Source of the DNA: Comamonas terrae
Lineage (GTDB): Bacteria > Pseudomonadota > Gammaproteobacteria > Burkholderiales > Burkholderiaceae_C
Direction of reading: 5' to 3'
DNA: 64,000 bases
Assembly (NCBI RefSeq): GCF_001544075.1
Contig: NZ_BCNT01000014.1
Location: 36,685 to 100,684 of the forward strand
Every line of letters starts with the position of its first letter. Within the stretch, counting starts at the first letter, position 1. Below are positions 26,632 through 34,334 of this stretch, piece after piece. The notes beneath the pieces were generated by a model that was not told the origin of the DNA, did no database searches, and saw nothing but the letters and a program-made list of their open reading frames with translations. Both the position numbers and the translations under genes were made by a program.

Positions 26632-27630
26632 TCATTGCGCCACGATGTGGTGGCTCTTGACCACGGGCGCCCACAGCGCGGTCTCCTTGCGGATCAGCTC
26701 GCCGAAGGCCTCGCCCTTGACCACCCAGGGCGTCATGCCCTGCGCCTTGAGCTGGCTCTGCGCCGCCTGGGTCTTCATGATCCTGTCGATGTCCTCGGCC
26801 AGCTGCCTGACCACTTCGGGCGGCGTGTTCCTGGGCGCCAGCACGCCGTACCAGGACGACACCGCAATGCCCGGGATGCCGGCCTCGGCCAGCGTGGGCA
26901 CATTGGGCAGGAAGTTCGAGCGCGTGGCATCGGTCACGGCCAGCGCGCGCAGCTTGCCCGACTGCACATGGGGCAGCACGGTGGGCATGTTGGCGATCAG
27001 CATGGGGATGGTGCCGCCCAGCGCGTCGTTCAGGCCCTGGCCCGAGCCCTTGTAGGCCACGTGCATGATGTCGGCGCCCGACTTGTCCTTGAACAGCTCG
27101 CCGGCCAGGTGCAGGCTGGAGCCCACGCCGGGCGAGGCATAGCTGATCGAATCGGGCTTGGCCTTGGACAGCGCCACCAGTTCCTGGATGGTCTTGGCCG
27201 GCACCTGGGGATTGACGGCGATCACGTTGGCGGCGCGGCCCATGGAGGCCACGGGCACGAAGTCGCCGAACACGCTGTAGGGCAGCTTGGGCATCAGCGT
27301 GGGGTTGATGGTCAGGTTGCCCTGGGGCACGACCAGCAGCGTGTGGCCGTCGGGCTTGGCGCGCTTGACCATGTCGATGCCGATGTTGCCGTTGGCGCCG
27401 GGGCGGTTGTCCACGATGGCGGCCTGCTTGTACTCCTCGGTCAGGCCCGTGGCCAGGATGCGCGAGAGGATGTCCACCGCGCCGCCGGCGGGAAACGGCG
27501 CAATGATGGTGAACTGTCCGCTGGACAGCTGCTCGGTGGCGCCTGCGGCCCACGCGGGCGACATGGCCGCGGGCAGCGCGGCGGCGCAGGCCAGCGCCAG
27601 GCAGGATTTGAGGAATGCGGAACGTTGCAT
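26632..27630 (-). CDS. Bug-type periplasmic solute-binding protein (TctC family)
   Basis: This 332-aa receptor has a signal peptide (MQRSAFLKSCLALACAAALPAAMSPAWA). Family motifs are FTIIAPFPAGGAVDILSRIL, IVDNRPGANGNIG, SYASPGVGSSLHLAGE and VAYKGSGQGLNDALGG. The ATG at 27630 follows a GGAGA-type ribosome site. It ends the cupin-hydrolase-IclR-AspDH unit, after a 217-bp gap, and is closed by a strong terminator. No membrane components accompany it. It is clearly distinct from the Bug protein at 17825, so the two probably bind different ligands or deliver to different carriers. Confidence 0.93.
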   Translation of the reverse strand: MQRSAFLKSCLALACAAALPAAMSPAWAAGATEQLSSGQFTIIAPFPAGGAVDILSRILATGLTEEYKQAAIVDNRPGANGNIGIDMVKRAKPDGHTLLVVPQGNLTINPTLMPKLPYSVFGDFVPVASMGRAANVIAVNPQVPAKTIQELVALSKAKPDSISYASPGVGSSLHLAGELFKDKSGADIMHVAYKGSGQGLNDALGGTIPMLIANMPTVLPHVQSGKLRALAVTDATRSNFLPNVPTLAEAGIPGIAVSSWYGVLAPRNTPPEVVRQLAEDIDRIMKTQAAQSQLKAQGMTPWVVKGEAFGELIRKETALWAPVVKSHHIVAQ

Positions 27631-27847
27631 GGTGTGGTCTCCTCGGAGAACGGAAATTTCAGAAAGGCCCCGGGTCCCTGCGCATCGGGCTTGATGCAGC
27701 GCAAAGGCCGCCAGGCTGCGGCATGCCACCATGGGCGCCATGCTCAAATGGGCATGCGTCTGCGCGCATTTCCGCGAGGGCGCGGGCAAGGCGGATGCCA
27801 GGGGCACGGCGCATGGTGAAACCCTGCGGGGCGGGTCGGGGGTCGGA
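27631..27847. other. 217-bp spacer before the Bug receptor gene
   Basis: It contains CGGAAATTTCAG (a GAAATTTC palindrome) about 25 bp upstream of the receptor gene and GCATGCC/GGCATGC repeats near 27721-27756. It could hold a second promoter. No coding sequence is supported. Confidence 0.4.
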
Positions 27848-28648
27848 TCAGATGGCCAGCGAGGCCACGTTGTTGAGCACGGCGCGCACCACGCTGTACA
27901 CGGTCAGCGCCGAGGTCTTGGGATTGGCCGCCAGCGGCTTGCCGCGCATGGTCAGCTCCATGGCGCCGAAGGCGCCGCGCGCCTCGACGTGGTGCACGTT
28001 CTCGGACACGGCCGGGTCCGCGAACAGGCGCACCATGGTCTTGTCCAGGCCCAGGCCGGCCAGCGACAGCGTGGCCGCCACATTGGCGTTCTTGGGGTAG
28101 AGCTGGGCCGCCTCGCGGGCCGTGCCTTCGAAGATGCAGAAGGCCTCGGTCAATGCGGCCAGGTCGCAGGCCTGCTCGGCCGGCGTGCCGCTCCAGGCCT
28201 TGGGCGGCTTGCGGCCCGTGTAGACCACCGAATCCAGCCCGCCCACGCGGGCCGCGGCCAGCGCATCGATGCCGCCGATGGCGCCGGACAGCAGCTGCAC
28301 CTGGGTCTGGCCGGCCTCGGCCGCCGCCTGCACGCGCTCGGCCATGCCGGGTGCGCTCAGCGCGCCGATGGACGCGACCACGGCCGGAATGCCGCGCGCC
28401 AGCGCGGGCAGCACATGCTCCTCGATGGCGCCATGGCCCGCGCACTCCACCATCAGGTCGGGGCGCGCGTCGGCGGGCAGGGCGGGCAGGATCTGCGCCT
28501 GCGGGGCCAGGCGGCCCACGGTTTCCTGGATCGCAGCGCCGGCCTCGGGCACCAGCACCCAGCGCACCTGCAGCCGGGCGTCGCCGCTCAGCAGCTCCAG
28601 AACGCTGGAGCCAATCGCGCCGCAGCCAATCAATGCAATGTTCTTCAT
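27848..28648 (-). CDS. L-aspartate dehydrogenase-like protein (NadX family)
   Basis: This 266-aa NAD(P)-dependent oxidoreductase has an N-terminal Rossmann fold (MKNIALIGCGAIGSSVLELL), the ECAGHGAIEEHVLPAL loop, and a C-terminal domain with YPKNANVAATLSLAGLGLDKT that is typical of archaeal and bacterial aspartate dehydrogenases. The known reaction is aspartate to iminoaspartate/oxaloacetate. Here no nadA or nadC lies nearby, and the gene sits in a catabolic operon, so the true substrate may be another amino or imino acid. It starts 45 bp after the IclR gene. Confidence 0.85.
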   Translation of the reverse strand: MKNIALIGCGAIGSSVLELLSGDARLQVRWVLVPEAGAAIQETVGRLAPQAQILPALPADARPDLMVECAGHGAIEEHVLPALARGIPAVVASIGALSAPGMAERVQAAAEAGQTQVQLLSGAIGGIDALAAARVGGLDSVVYTGRKPPKAWSGTPAEQACDLAALTEAFCIFEGTAREAAQLYPKNANVAATLSLAGLGLDKTMVRLFADPAVSENVHHVEARGAFGAMELTMRGKPLAANPKTSALTVYSVVRAVLNNVASLAI

Positions 28649-28693
28649 TTCAATTTCCTGAAAAATGCGCTGGCCCGGCGTTGCTCCAGGCTG

Positions 28694-29500
28694 TCAGCGC
28701 AGGAAGTCCGGGTGCTGCTGGCACAGGTGGCCGGACAGGGTCTCGGCCGCCTCGCGCACCTGCTGCGCCCAGCGCTGGGTCTTTTCGGGCACCAGTTCGG
28801 TGAACGGAATGGCCATGGCCAACCCCGCCACCACCCGGCCGTCGGCGCTGCGCACCGGTGCGGCGATGCTGGAGATGCCGGGCTCGTAGAAGCCCTCGCC
28901 CATCGCGTAGCCGCGCTCGCGGTCCTGCACCAGCAGGCGCATCAGTTCCTCGACGTTGTGCGGCGTGCTTTCGGAAAACTGGGGCAGCTCCTCGCCGCCG
29001 AAGATTTCGCGCAGCTGCGCGGCATCCATGTCATGCAGCAGGGCGCGCCCGAGCACCGTGGCGTGGGCCGGCAGGCGCGAGCCCACGCGCACCGCGCCCT
29101 GGAAGGCGCCGGGGGGCGTGATGCGCGCCACATAGACCACCGAGGTGCCGTCGCGCAGCGCCAGATTGCTGGTCATGCCCAGCGCATCGCACAGGCCCTG
29201 CAGCACCGGCTCGGCCAGCTGCGCCAGCGGCTGGGTCGACAGATAGTCATAGCCCAGGCGCAGCACGGCCAGACCGAGGCGGTACTCGGTGCCGCTGCGC
29301 TGCAGATACCCCGAGTTTTCGAGCGTGGTCAACATGCGGAACACCGTGGAGCGCGGCAGCTGCAGGCAGCGGGCCAGCTCGGGCGCACTCCATACGGGCT
29401 GCGCCGGGCTGAAGCAGGCCAGCAGGCGCAGGCCGCGCTCCAGCGCGGGCACGGTGTAGCGGTCGTTGTCGTTGGTCGAAGTCTCGAGGGTTTCGTTCAT
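28694..29500 (-). CDS. IclR-family transcriptional regulator 2
   Basis: This 268-aa paralogue of the regulator at 23817-24674 has a helix-turn-helix at about 15-75 (SAPELARCLQLPRSTVFRMLTTLE) and an effector domain with GISSIAAPVRSADGRVVAGLAM. It starts 2 bp after the hydrolase stop and precedes the AspDH-like gene, so it is expressed with the genes it likely regulates. The matching double operator is at 30972-31006. The close similarity of the two IclR proteins and of the two operators suggests duplication and possible cross-talk. Confidence 0.93.
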   Translation of the reverse strand: MNETLETSTNDNDRYTVPALERGLRLLACFSPAQPVWSAPELARCLQLPRSTVFRMLTTLENSGYLQRSGTEYRLGLAVLRLGYDYLSTQPLAQLAEPVLQGLCDALGMTSNLALRDGTSVVYVARITPPGAFQGAVRVGSRLPAHATVLGRALLHDMDAAQLREIFGGEELPQFSESTPHNVEELMRLLVQDRERGYAMGEGFYEPGISSIAAPVRSADGRVVAGLAMAIPFTELVPEKTQRWAQQVREAAETLSGHLCQQHPDFLR

Positions 29501-29502
29501 GG

Positions 29503-30384
29503 CTATGGGCTGGTGCTCTGGTTCAGCAAAGATGCCAGCTTTTGCGCGATCACCCCAGGCTGTTCCACGGGTGAAGCATGGCCGGCGGCCGCTAGCGTAC
29601 CGTAGTGCGCGCCCAGCAGCTCGGCCCAGGCCTTGCAGGCAGCCGGGGGCGTGACCACGTCATGCTCGCCGACCCAGACCTGGACCGGCATGGACAGCTT
29701 GCCGGCCGCCTGCCCCAGGTCGCTGCCGCACAGCAGTTCCACCGCCTGCGCATAGCCGCCCGCATGCATGCGGGCCGTGTTCCAGCGCACCCATTCGCGC
29801 ACCGCCTCGGTCGCCTGGTCCGAGACCAGCCGCTGGTCGATCACGGCGGCCAGTCCGGCGACGCCCTTCTCGGCCAGCGACGCCAGCCGGCCCTGGCGCA
29901 CCTTGGCCCGCTGCTCGGCCTTGGCCGGCGCGCCGTAGCCGCCGGCCGGGCTGATCAGCACCAGCTGCTCGATGAGGCCGGGCTCGGCCGTGCAGGCCAG
30001 CCGGGCTGCCATCAGCGCTCCCAGCGAGTGGCCGACCAGCACGCAGCGGCGCACGCCCAGGACGTCCAGCGACCGGGCCAGTGCCCCGGCATAGTCGGCG
30101 TCGGTGGGTGCCGGCGGCGCCAGCGGCGTGGAGGCGCCGTAGCCCGGCGCATCCCAGGCCAGCACGCGCGCCTGGCTACCCAGCGGCAGCGCCACGTCCA
30201 GCCACGAGGCCGCGCCCGAGCTGATGCCGTGCAGCAGCACGACCGCAAACCCGGCCGCAGCATCTCCGGCCACATTGCCGGCCTCGCGCCAGGCGACCTC
30301 GGAGCCGTCCGGCAACTGCACCAGACGCTCGGGAAAGCCGGCTTGCAGCTGCTGCACCTTGAGGGACAGCGTGTCCTGCGTCAT
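29503..30384 (-). CDS. Alpha/beta-fold hydrolase
   Basis: This 293-aa hydrolase has the oxyanion region LLHGISSGAASW, nucleophile elbow GHSLG (Ser about 120), catalytic Asp in VWVGEHDVVTP (about 239) and His in AAGHASP (about 268). The fold and size match meta-cleavage-product hydrolases and related C-C or ester hydrolases. The context (an extradiol-like enzyme elsewhere in the region) supports a ring-fission product hydrolase, but a lactonase or esterase is equally possible. It begins 8 bp after the cupin gene. Confidence 0.85.
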   Translation of the reverse strand: MTQDTLSLKVQQLQAGFPERLVQLPDGSEVAWREAGNVAGDAAAGFAVVLLHGISSGAASWLDVALPLGSQARVLAWDAPGYGASTPLAPPAPTDADYAGALARSLDVLGVRRCVLVGHSLGALMAARLACTAEPGLIEQLVLISPAGGYGAPAKAEQRAKVRQGRLASLAEKGVAGLAAVIDQRLVSDQATEAVREWVRWNTARMHAGGYAQAVELLCGSDLGQAAGKLSMPVQVWVGEHDVVTPPAACKAWAELLGAHYGTLAAAGHASPVEQPGVIAQKLASLLNQSTSP

Positions 30385-30392
30385 GGCCGGGC

Positions 30393-30923
30393 TCAGCGCT
30401 TGATCTTGGCCAGCGGGTGCTCGGGCGGATAGGTCGGGGTGACGGGCTTCTTGGAGCCCAGCATCACGCACATCAGCGCGTCCTCGTCGCCGATGTTGAT
30501 TTCTTCGCGGTACACGCCCGGGGGCACGGAAACCACGTCGCGGTCGGTCAGGATGGTCTCGAAACGCTCGCCGTCCTTCTCCAGCACCAGCTTGATCTTG
30601 CCGCGCATGATGAAGAACACTTCTTCCACGTCCACGTGCAGGTGCGACGGGCCTTCATGGCCGGCAGGGATCACCATGGTGGAGAACGTGAAGTGCTCCG
30701 AGGGAATGGTGTTGCTGTCGGATGCCACGCCCGTGCCGCCCGTGCCGATGTAGCGCATCTGGCCGCGGCGGTACTTGGGGTCGTAGTCGGCCTGGAACTT
30801 CAGCGCGTCGAAGTCGTACTTGCGCGTGGAAAAGCGCGCGATGCGCGTGTTCATCCAGTCTTCAAAGCTGGCGCCCTCGGGGCGGTCCCAGCTGCGGGGG
30901 GTGTTCTGTGTGGAGTCTGTCAT
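30393..30923 (-). CDS. Single-domain cupin protein
   Basis: This 176-aa protein has a cupin motif 1 of GHEGPSHLHVDVEEVFFIMRG type (His, His, Glu around residues 90-97) and motif 2 near DRDVVSVPPGVYREEIN, giving a probable metal site. Such proteins range from dioxygenases and isomerases to sensors, so no reaction is assigned. It is the first gene of the unit that continues with the hydrolase, IclR2 and AspDH-like genes. The ATG at 30923 follows an AGGAGAG ribosome site. Confidence 0.8.
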   Translation of the reverse strand: MTDSTQNTPRSWDRPEGASFEDWMNTRIARFSTRKYDFDALKFQADYDPKYRRGQMRYIGTGGTGVASDSNTIPSEHFTFSTMVIPAGHEGPSHLHVDVEEVFFIMRGKIKLVLEKDGERFETILTDRDVVSVPPGVYREEINIGDEDALMCVMLGSKKPVTPTYPPEHPLAKIKR

Positions 30924-30952
30924 TTGTCTCTCCTGTAACCGCTGACACATGG

Positions 30953-30972
30953 CAAAAGCCTTCCGGCTTTTG
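30953..30972 (-). promoter_or_regulatory. Leader hairpin of the cupin operon
   Basis: On the minus strand CAAAAGCC-GGAA-GGCTTTTG forms an 8-bp stem with a GNRA-type tetraloop, 30 bp upstream of the cupin ATG and abutting the operator. It may stabilise the mRNA 5' end. Confidence 0.45.
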
Positions 30973-31006
30973 TTTTACCAATAAAACACAGTTCAGTTGG
31001 TGAAAC
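30972..31006 (-). promoter_or_regulatory. Candidate double IclR-type operator before the cupin operon
   Basis: GTTTTA-CCAA-TAAAAC at 30972-30987 is a perfect dyad. A second box at 30991-31006 reads GTTTCA-CCAA-CTGAAC on the minus strand. The centres are 19 bp apart, exactly as at 25478-25512. Binding by the IclR proteins is inferred. Confidence 0.65.
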
Positions 31007-31171
31007 AATTATAGAAAGACTCCCGCTGCATCCACAAGTACGGGATGTCACTTATATGCAGGGCCGAGAGGGAGCGCGGGCGAAAACAGGCCTCCAGCTT
31101 CTTTCTCTTAGGCGGCGGCGCCCGCCCGGGCCGGCGCCGCCGGAAATGCCTTTCCCGGATGGCCCGGCCAT

Positions 31172-31196
31172 AAAAAAAGGGTGCTTGACGCACCCT
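31172..31196 (-). terminator. Rho-independent terminator of the acyl-CoA ligase gene
   Basis: AGGGTGC / GCACCCT with a 5-nt loop is followed on the minus strand by seven T residues, just past the ligase stop. Confidence 0.85.
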
Positions 31197-31228
31197 GTGA
31201 ATTGCCTTGGAAGACAAGATGAAATCAG

Positions 31229-32905
31229 TCACGCATCGCGCAGCTCCCGCCGCAGGATCTTGCCCACGGGGGTCTTGGGCAGTTCGTCGCGGAACACGAT
31301 GATGCGCGGGCGCTTGTAGCCCGTGAGGTTGGCCGCGCAGTAGTCGCGCACGGCCTGCTCGGTCAGCGACGGGTCCTTTCTGACGATGACCAGCTTGATG
31401 GCCTCGCCCGACTTCTCGTCGGGCACGCCCACCACCGCGCATTCGAGCACGCCGGGGCAGTTGGAGACCACGTCCTCCACTTCGTTGGGATAGACGTTGA
31501 AGCCGCTGACGATGACCATGTCCTTCTTGCGGTCCACGATCTTGAAATAGCCGCGCTCGTCCACCGTGCCGATGTCGCCGGTGCGCATGTAGCCGTCCTC
31601 GGTGAAGACCTTGTCCGTCTCGTCGGGCCGCTGCCAGTAGCCGGCCATGACCTGGGGGCCCTTGACGGCGATCTCGCCGGTCAGGCCCGGGCGGGTCATG
31701 TCGTTGCCGGCCTCGTCCACCAGCTTGATGTAGGTGCTGGGCAGGGGCACGCCGATGGTGCCCGAGAACTCCTTGGAGGTCACCGGATTGCAGCTGACCG
31801 TGGGGCTGGTTTCCGACAGGCCGTAGCCTTCGCAGATGGGGCAGCCGGTCTTTTGCAGCCACAGCTGGGCCACGGCGCTCTGCACGGCCATGCCGCCACC
31901 CACCGAGACCTTGAGATGGGACCAGTCGACGGTGTTGAAGTCGGGATGGTTGGCCAGGCCGTTGAACAGCGTGTTCACGGCCGGGAAGCTGTGGAAGCGG
32001 TGCCTGGACAGTTCCTTGAGCGTGGCCTTGAGATCGCGCGGATTGGGGATGAGCACGCTTTTGCCGCCCGTGCGCATGGACAGCATCATGTTCACCGTGA
32101 AGGCGAAGATGTGATAGAGCGGCAGCGCGCAGATGCTGGTGGGCTGCTCGCCGGCCGGCACCTGTTTCATCACGGGCTCGTTCCAGGCCTCGGCCTGCAG
32201 CACGTTGGCAATGATGTTGCGGTGCAGCAGCACGGCACCCTTGCTCACGCCCGTGGTGCCGCCCGTGTACTGCAGCAGCGCCATGTCGTCGGGATGGATG
32301 GCCGGCGCGGTGAAGGGCGCGCCGCGCCCCCTGGCCAGCGCGCGGTTGAAGCGCACGGCTCCGGGCAGCTCGAAGGGCGGCACCAGCTTCTTGACCGAGC
32401 GCACCACGTAATTGACAAGCGCGCCCTTGAGCAGGCCCAGCTCGTCGCCCATGGCGCACAGCACGATGTGCTCGATGGCGCTGCCCTGCATGCCGTCCTG
32501 CAGCGTCCTGGCGAAGTTCTCGATGATGACGATGGCCTTGGCGCCCGAATCCTTGAGCTGGTGCTCCAGCTCGCGCGCCGTGTACAGCGGGTTGACGTTG
32601 ACCACCACGAAACCCGCGCGCAGCACGGCGGCCACGGCCACGGGGTACTGGGGCACGTTGGGCATCATCAGCGCCACGCGGTCGCCGCGCACCAGGCCCA
32701 GGCCCTGCAGATAGGCGGCAAACGCGCGGCTCTGGCGGTCGACCTGGCCATAGGTCAGCTCCTTGCCCATGAAGGAATAGGCCACGCGATCGGCGTACCT
32801 GTCGAAGGCCTCCTGCATCAAGGCCACCAGCGAAGGGTATTGCGACGGATCGATGTCGGCAGGCACTCCTGCCGGATATGCGCCCAGCCATGGACGGTCA
32901 CTCAT
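31229..32905 (-). CDS. fadD: Long-chain-fatty-acid-CoA ligase (FadD-like)
   Basis: This 558-aa ANL-superfamily enzyme activates fatty acids to acyl-CoA via acyl-adenylate. Visible motifs are the P-loop YTGGTTGVSKGAVL (near 213-226), EGYGLSETSP (A5), GYMRTGDIG (A7), DRKKDMVIVSGFNVYPNEVE (A8 hinge) and the C-terminal catalytic Lys in KTPVGKILRREL. The length is normal for FadD. The ATG at 32905 has GGAG 8 nt upstream. It is monocistronic, with its own terminator and a short dyad in the promoter region. It may serve beta-oxidation generally and is not evidently part of the aromatic cluster. Confidence 0.93.
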   Translation of the reverse strand: MSDRPWLGAYPAGVPADIDPSQYPSLVALMQEAFDRYADRVAYSFMGKELTYGQVDRQSRAFAAYLQGLGLVRGDRVALMMPNVPQYPVAVAAVLRAGFVVVNVNPLYTARELEHQLKDSGAKAIVIIENFARTLQDGMQGSAIEHIVLCAMGDELGLLKGALVNYVVRSVKKLVPPFELPGAVRFNRALARGRGAPFTAPAIHPDDMALLQYTGGTTGVSKGAVLLHRNIIANVLQAEAWNEPVMKQVPAGEQPTSICALPLYHIFAFTVNMMLSMRTGGKSVLIPNPRDLKATLKELSRHRFHSFPAVNTLFNGLANHPDFNTVDWSHLKVSVGGGMAVQSAVAQLWLQKTGCPICEGYGLSETSPTVSCNPVTSKEFSGTIGVPLPSTYIKLVDEAGNDMTRPGLTGEIAVKGPQVMAGYWQRPDETDKVFTEDGYMRTGDIGTVDERGYFKIVDRKKDMVIVSGFNVYPNEVEDVVSNCPGVLECAVVGVPDEKSGEAIKLVIVRKDPSLTEQAVRDYCAANLTGYKRPRIIVFRDELPKTPVGKILRRELRDA

Positions 32906-32974
32906 GCTGCTTGTCTCCGGTTGCGAATCGCTCAATCCGCGCATTGTCATAAAAAGCACGGTCGTTCGATACTG

Positions 32975-32988
32975 TACTAACCCTAGTA
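32975..32988. promoter_or_regulatory. Short dyad upstream of fadD
   Basis: TACTA-ACCC-TAGTA is a 5-bp dyad about 70 bp upstream of the ligase start. It may be a TetR-type operator; the support is weak. Confidence 0.3.
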
Positions 32989-33043
32989 TTACCCCCTAGT
33001 TGCCCAGGCGACAGCACCGCCTTGCAACAGCTCCAGAACGCCA

Positions 33044-33073
33044 AAAGCCCGCAGGCTTGCGCCTGCGGGCTTT
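33044..33073 (-). terminator. Rho-independent terminator after fba
   Basis: A perfect 13-bp stem AAAGCCCGCAGGC / GCCTGCGGGCTTT with a TTGC loop is followed on the minus strand by TTTT. Confidence 0.85.
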
Positions 33074-33102
33074 GTATGTTTTCGCTCTGCGACGCTTGCA
33101 CT

Positions 33103-33122
33103 GCAAGCGCCTGCAGCTATCA
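33103..33122. repeat. Partial copy of GCTATCAAA repeat
   Basis: AAGCGCCTGCAGCTATCAAA, preceded by CGCTTGCACTGC, matches the right end of the 25684-25771 element in type. It lies between the fba terminator and the fba stop. Confidence 0.5.
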
Positions 33123-33130
33123 AATCGTGA

Positions 33131-34195
33131 TCAGTTCACGACTTGGGCCAGTTCGCCGGCGGCGTATTTCCTGGCCATCTGTTCGAGGCTGTAGCCCTTG
33201 ATCTTGGCACCCTGGCCTTCGCAGCCGAATTCCAGGTAGCGGGCCTTGCAGACCTGCTTGGCGGCTTCGCGGGCGGGCTTGAGCCATTCGCGGGCATCGA
33301 ACTTGTCGGGGTTCTCGGCCAGGAACTTGCGCACCGCGCCGGTCATGGCCAGGCGGATGTCGGTGTCGATGTTGATCTTGCGCACGCCGTACTTGATGGC
33401 TTCCTGGATTTCCTCCACGGGCACGCCGTAGGTTTCCTTCATCTTGCCGCCGTACTCGTTGATGATGGCCAGCAGTTCCTGGGGCACGGACGAGGAGCCG
33501 TGCATCACCAGGTGGGTGTTGGGGATGCGGGCATGGATTTCCTTGACGCGGCTGATGGCCAGGATGTCGCCCGTGGGCTTGCGCGAGAACTTGTAGGCGC
33601 CGTGGCTGGTGCCGATGGCGATCGCCAGCGCATCGAGCTGCGTGGCCTTGACGAACACGGCAGCCTCCTCGGGGTCGGTCAGCATCTGGCTGTGGTCCAG
33701 CTTGCCGGCCGCGCCGATGCCGTCTTCCTCGCCGGCATCGCCGGTTTCCAGGTTGCCCAGGCAGCCCAGTTCGCCTTCCACGGTGGCGCCGATCTTGTGG
33801 GCCATGGCCACGACCTTCTGCGTCACATCCACGTTGTAGTCGAAGGACGAGGGGGTCTTGCCGTCGCTCATCAGCGAGCCGTCCATCATCACGGAGCCGA
33901 AGCCCAGGTTCAGCGCGCCCTGGCACACTTCGGGCGTGGTGCCGTGGTCCTGATGCATGACCAGGGGGATGTGGGGGTACATCTCGGCGGCCGCCAGAAT
34001 CAGGTGCTTGATGAAGGGCTCGCCGGCGTACTTGCGGGCGCCGGCGCTGGCCTGCAGGATCACCGGTGCGCCCACTTCGTCGGCTGCCGACATCACGGCC
34101 TGGACCTGCTCCAGGTTGTTGACGTTGAAAGCAGGAATGCCGTAGCTGTTTTCAGCGGCATGGTCGAGCATTTCGCGCATCGAGATAAGAGGCAT
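33131..34195 (-). CDS. fba: Class II fructose-1,6-bisphosphate aldolase
   Basis: This 354-aa Zn-dependent aldolase interconverts fructose 1,6-bisphosphate with DHAP and glyceraldehyde 3-phosphate. The N-terminus is [27 protein letters not shown]. Metal/catalytic residues lie in HQDHGTT (His81, Asp83, His84), GELGCLGN and GTSHGAYK, with HGSSSVP and NIDTD further on. The length and wording fit the CbbA/FbaA type of betaproteobacteria. The start at 34195 is the family start; a longer open frame upstream is the shadow of the kinase gene. It is monocistronic with a terminator. A TGGTAAC direct repeat lies in the promoter region. Confidence 0.96.
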   Translation of the reverse strand: MPLISMREMLDHAAENSYGIPAFNVNNLEQVQAVMSAADEVGAPVILQASAGARKYAGEPFIKHLILAAAEMYPHIPLVMHQDHGTTPEVCQGALNLGFGSVMMDGSLMSDGKTPSSFDYNVDVTQKVVAMAHKIGATVEGELGCLGNLETGDAGEEDGIGAAGKLDHSQMLTDPEEAAVFVKATQLDALAIAIGTSHGAYKFSRKPTGDILAISRVKEIHARIPNTHLVMHGSSSVPQELLAIINEYGGKMKETYGVPVEEIQEAIKYGVRKINIDTDIRLAMTGAVRKFLAENPDKFDAREWLKPAREAAKQVCKARYLEFGCEGQGAKIKGYSLEQMARKYAAGELAQVVN

Positions 34196-34223
34196 GGTGG
34201 GTTCCGTCCAAAGTTGTGAGAGG

Positions 34224-34240
34224 CAACGCCCCTGGCGTTG
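34224..34240 (-). promoter_or_regulatory. Hairpin in fba 5' region
   Basis: CAACGCC-cct-GGCGTTG is a perfect 7-bp stem about 30 bp upstream of the fba ATG. It is a possible leader structure. Confidence 0.35.
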
Positions 34241-34308
34241 TGTCGCTGCAGCGCCCTGCACGGCAGCGGCCCGGGGAAGGAAAGCGCCAGGGCCCTGACA
34301 GAGGCTTC

Positions 34309-34326
34309 TGGTAACCGCTTGGTAAC
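34309..34326. promoter_or_regulatory. Direct repeat TGGTAAC upstream of fba
   Basis: Two TGGTAAC copies with an 11-bp period (one helical turn) lie about 115-130 bp upstream of the fba start, next to the histidine kinase stop. They are a candidate activator site with no known factor. Confidence 0.35.
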
Positions 34327-34334
34327 TGCCGATT

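Noticed and set aside
27731..29605. Long plus-strand frame across the AspDH and IclR genes
   Set aside because: It is a compositional shadow; the translated protein is Arg/His/Gln-rich with no recognisable domain.
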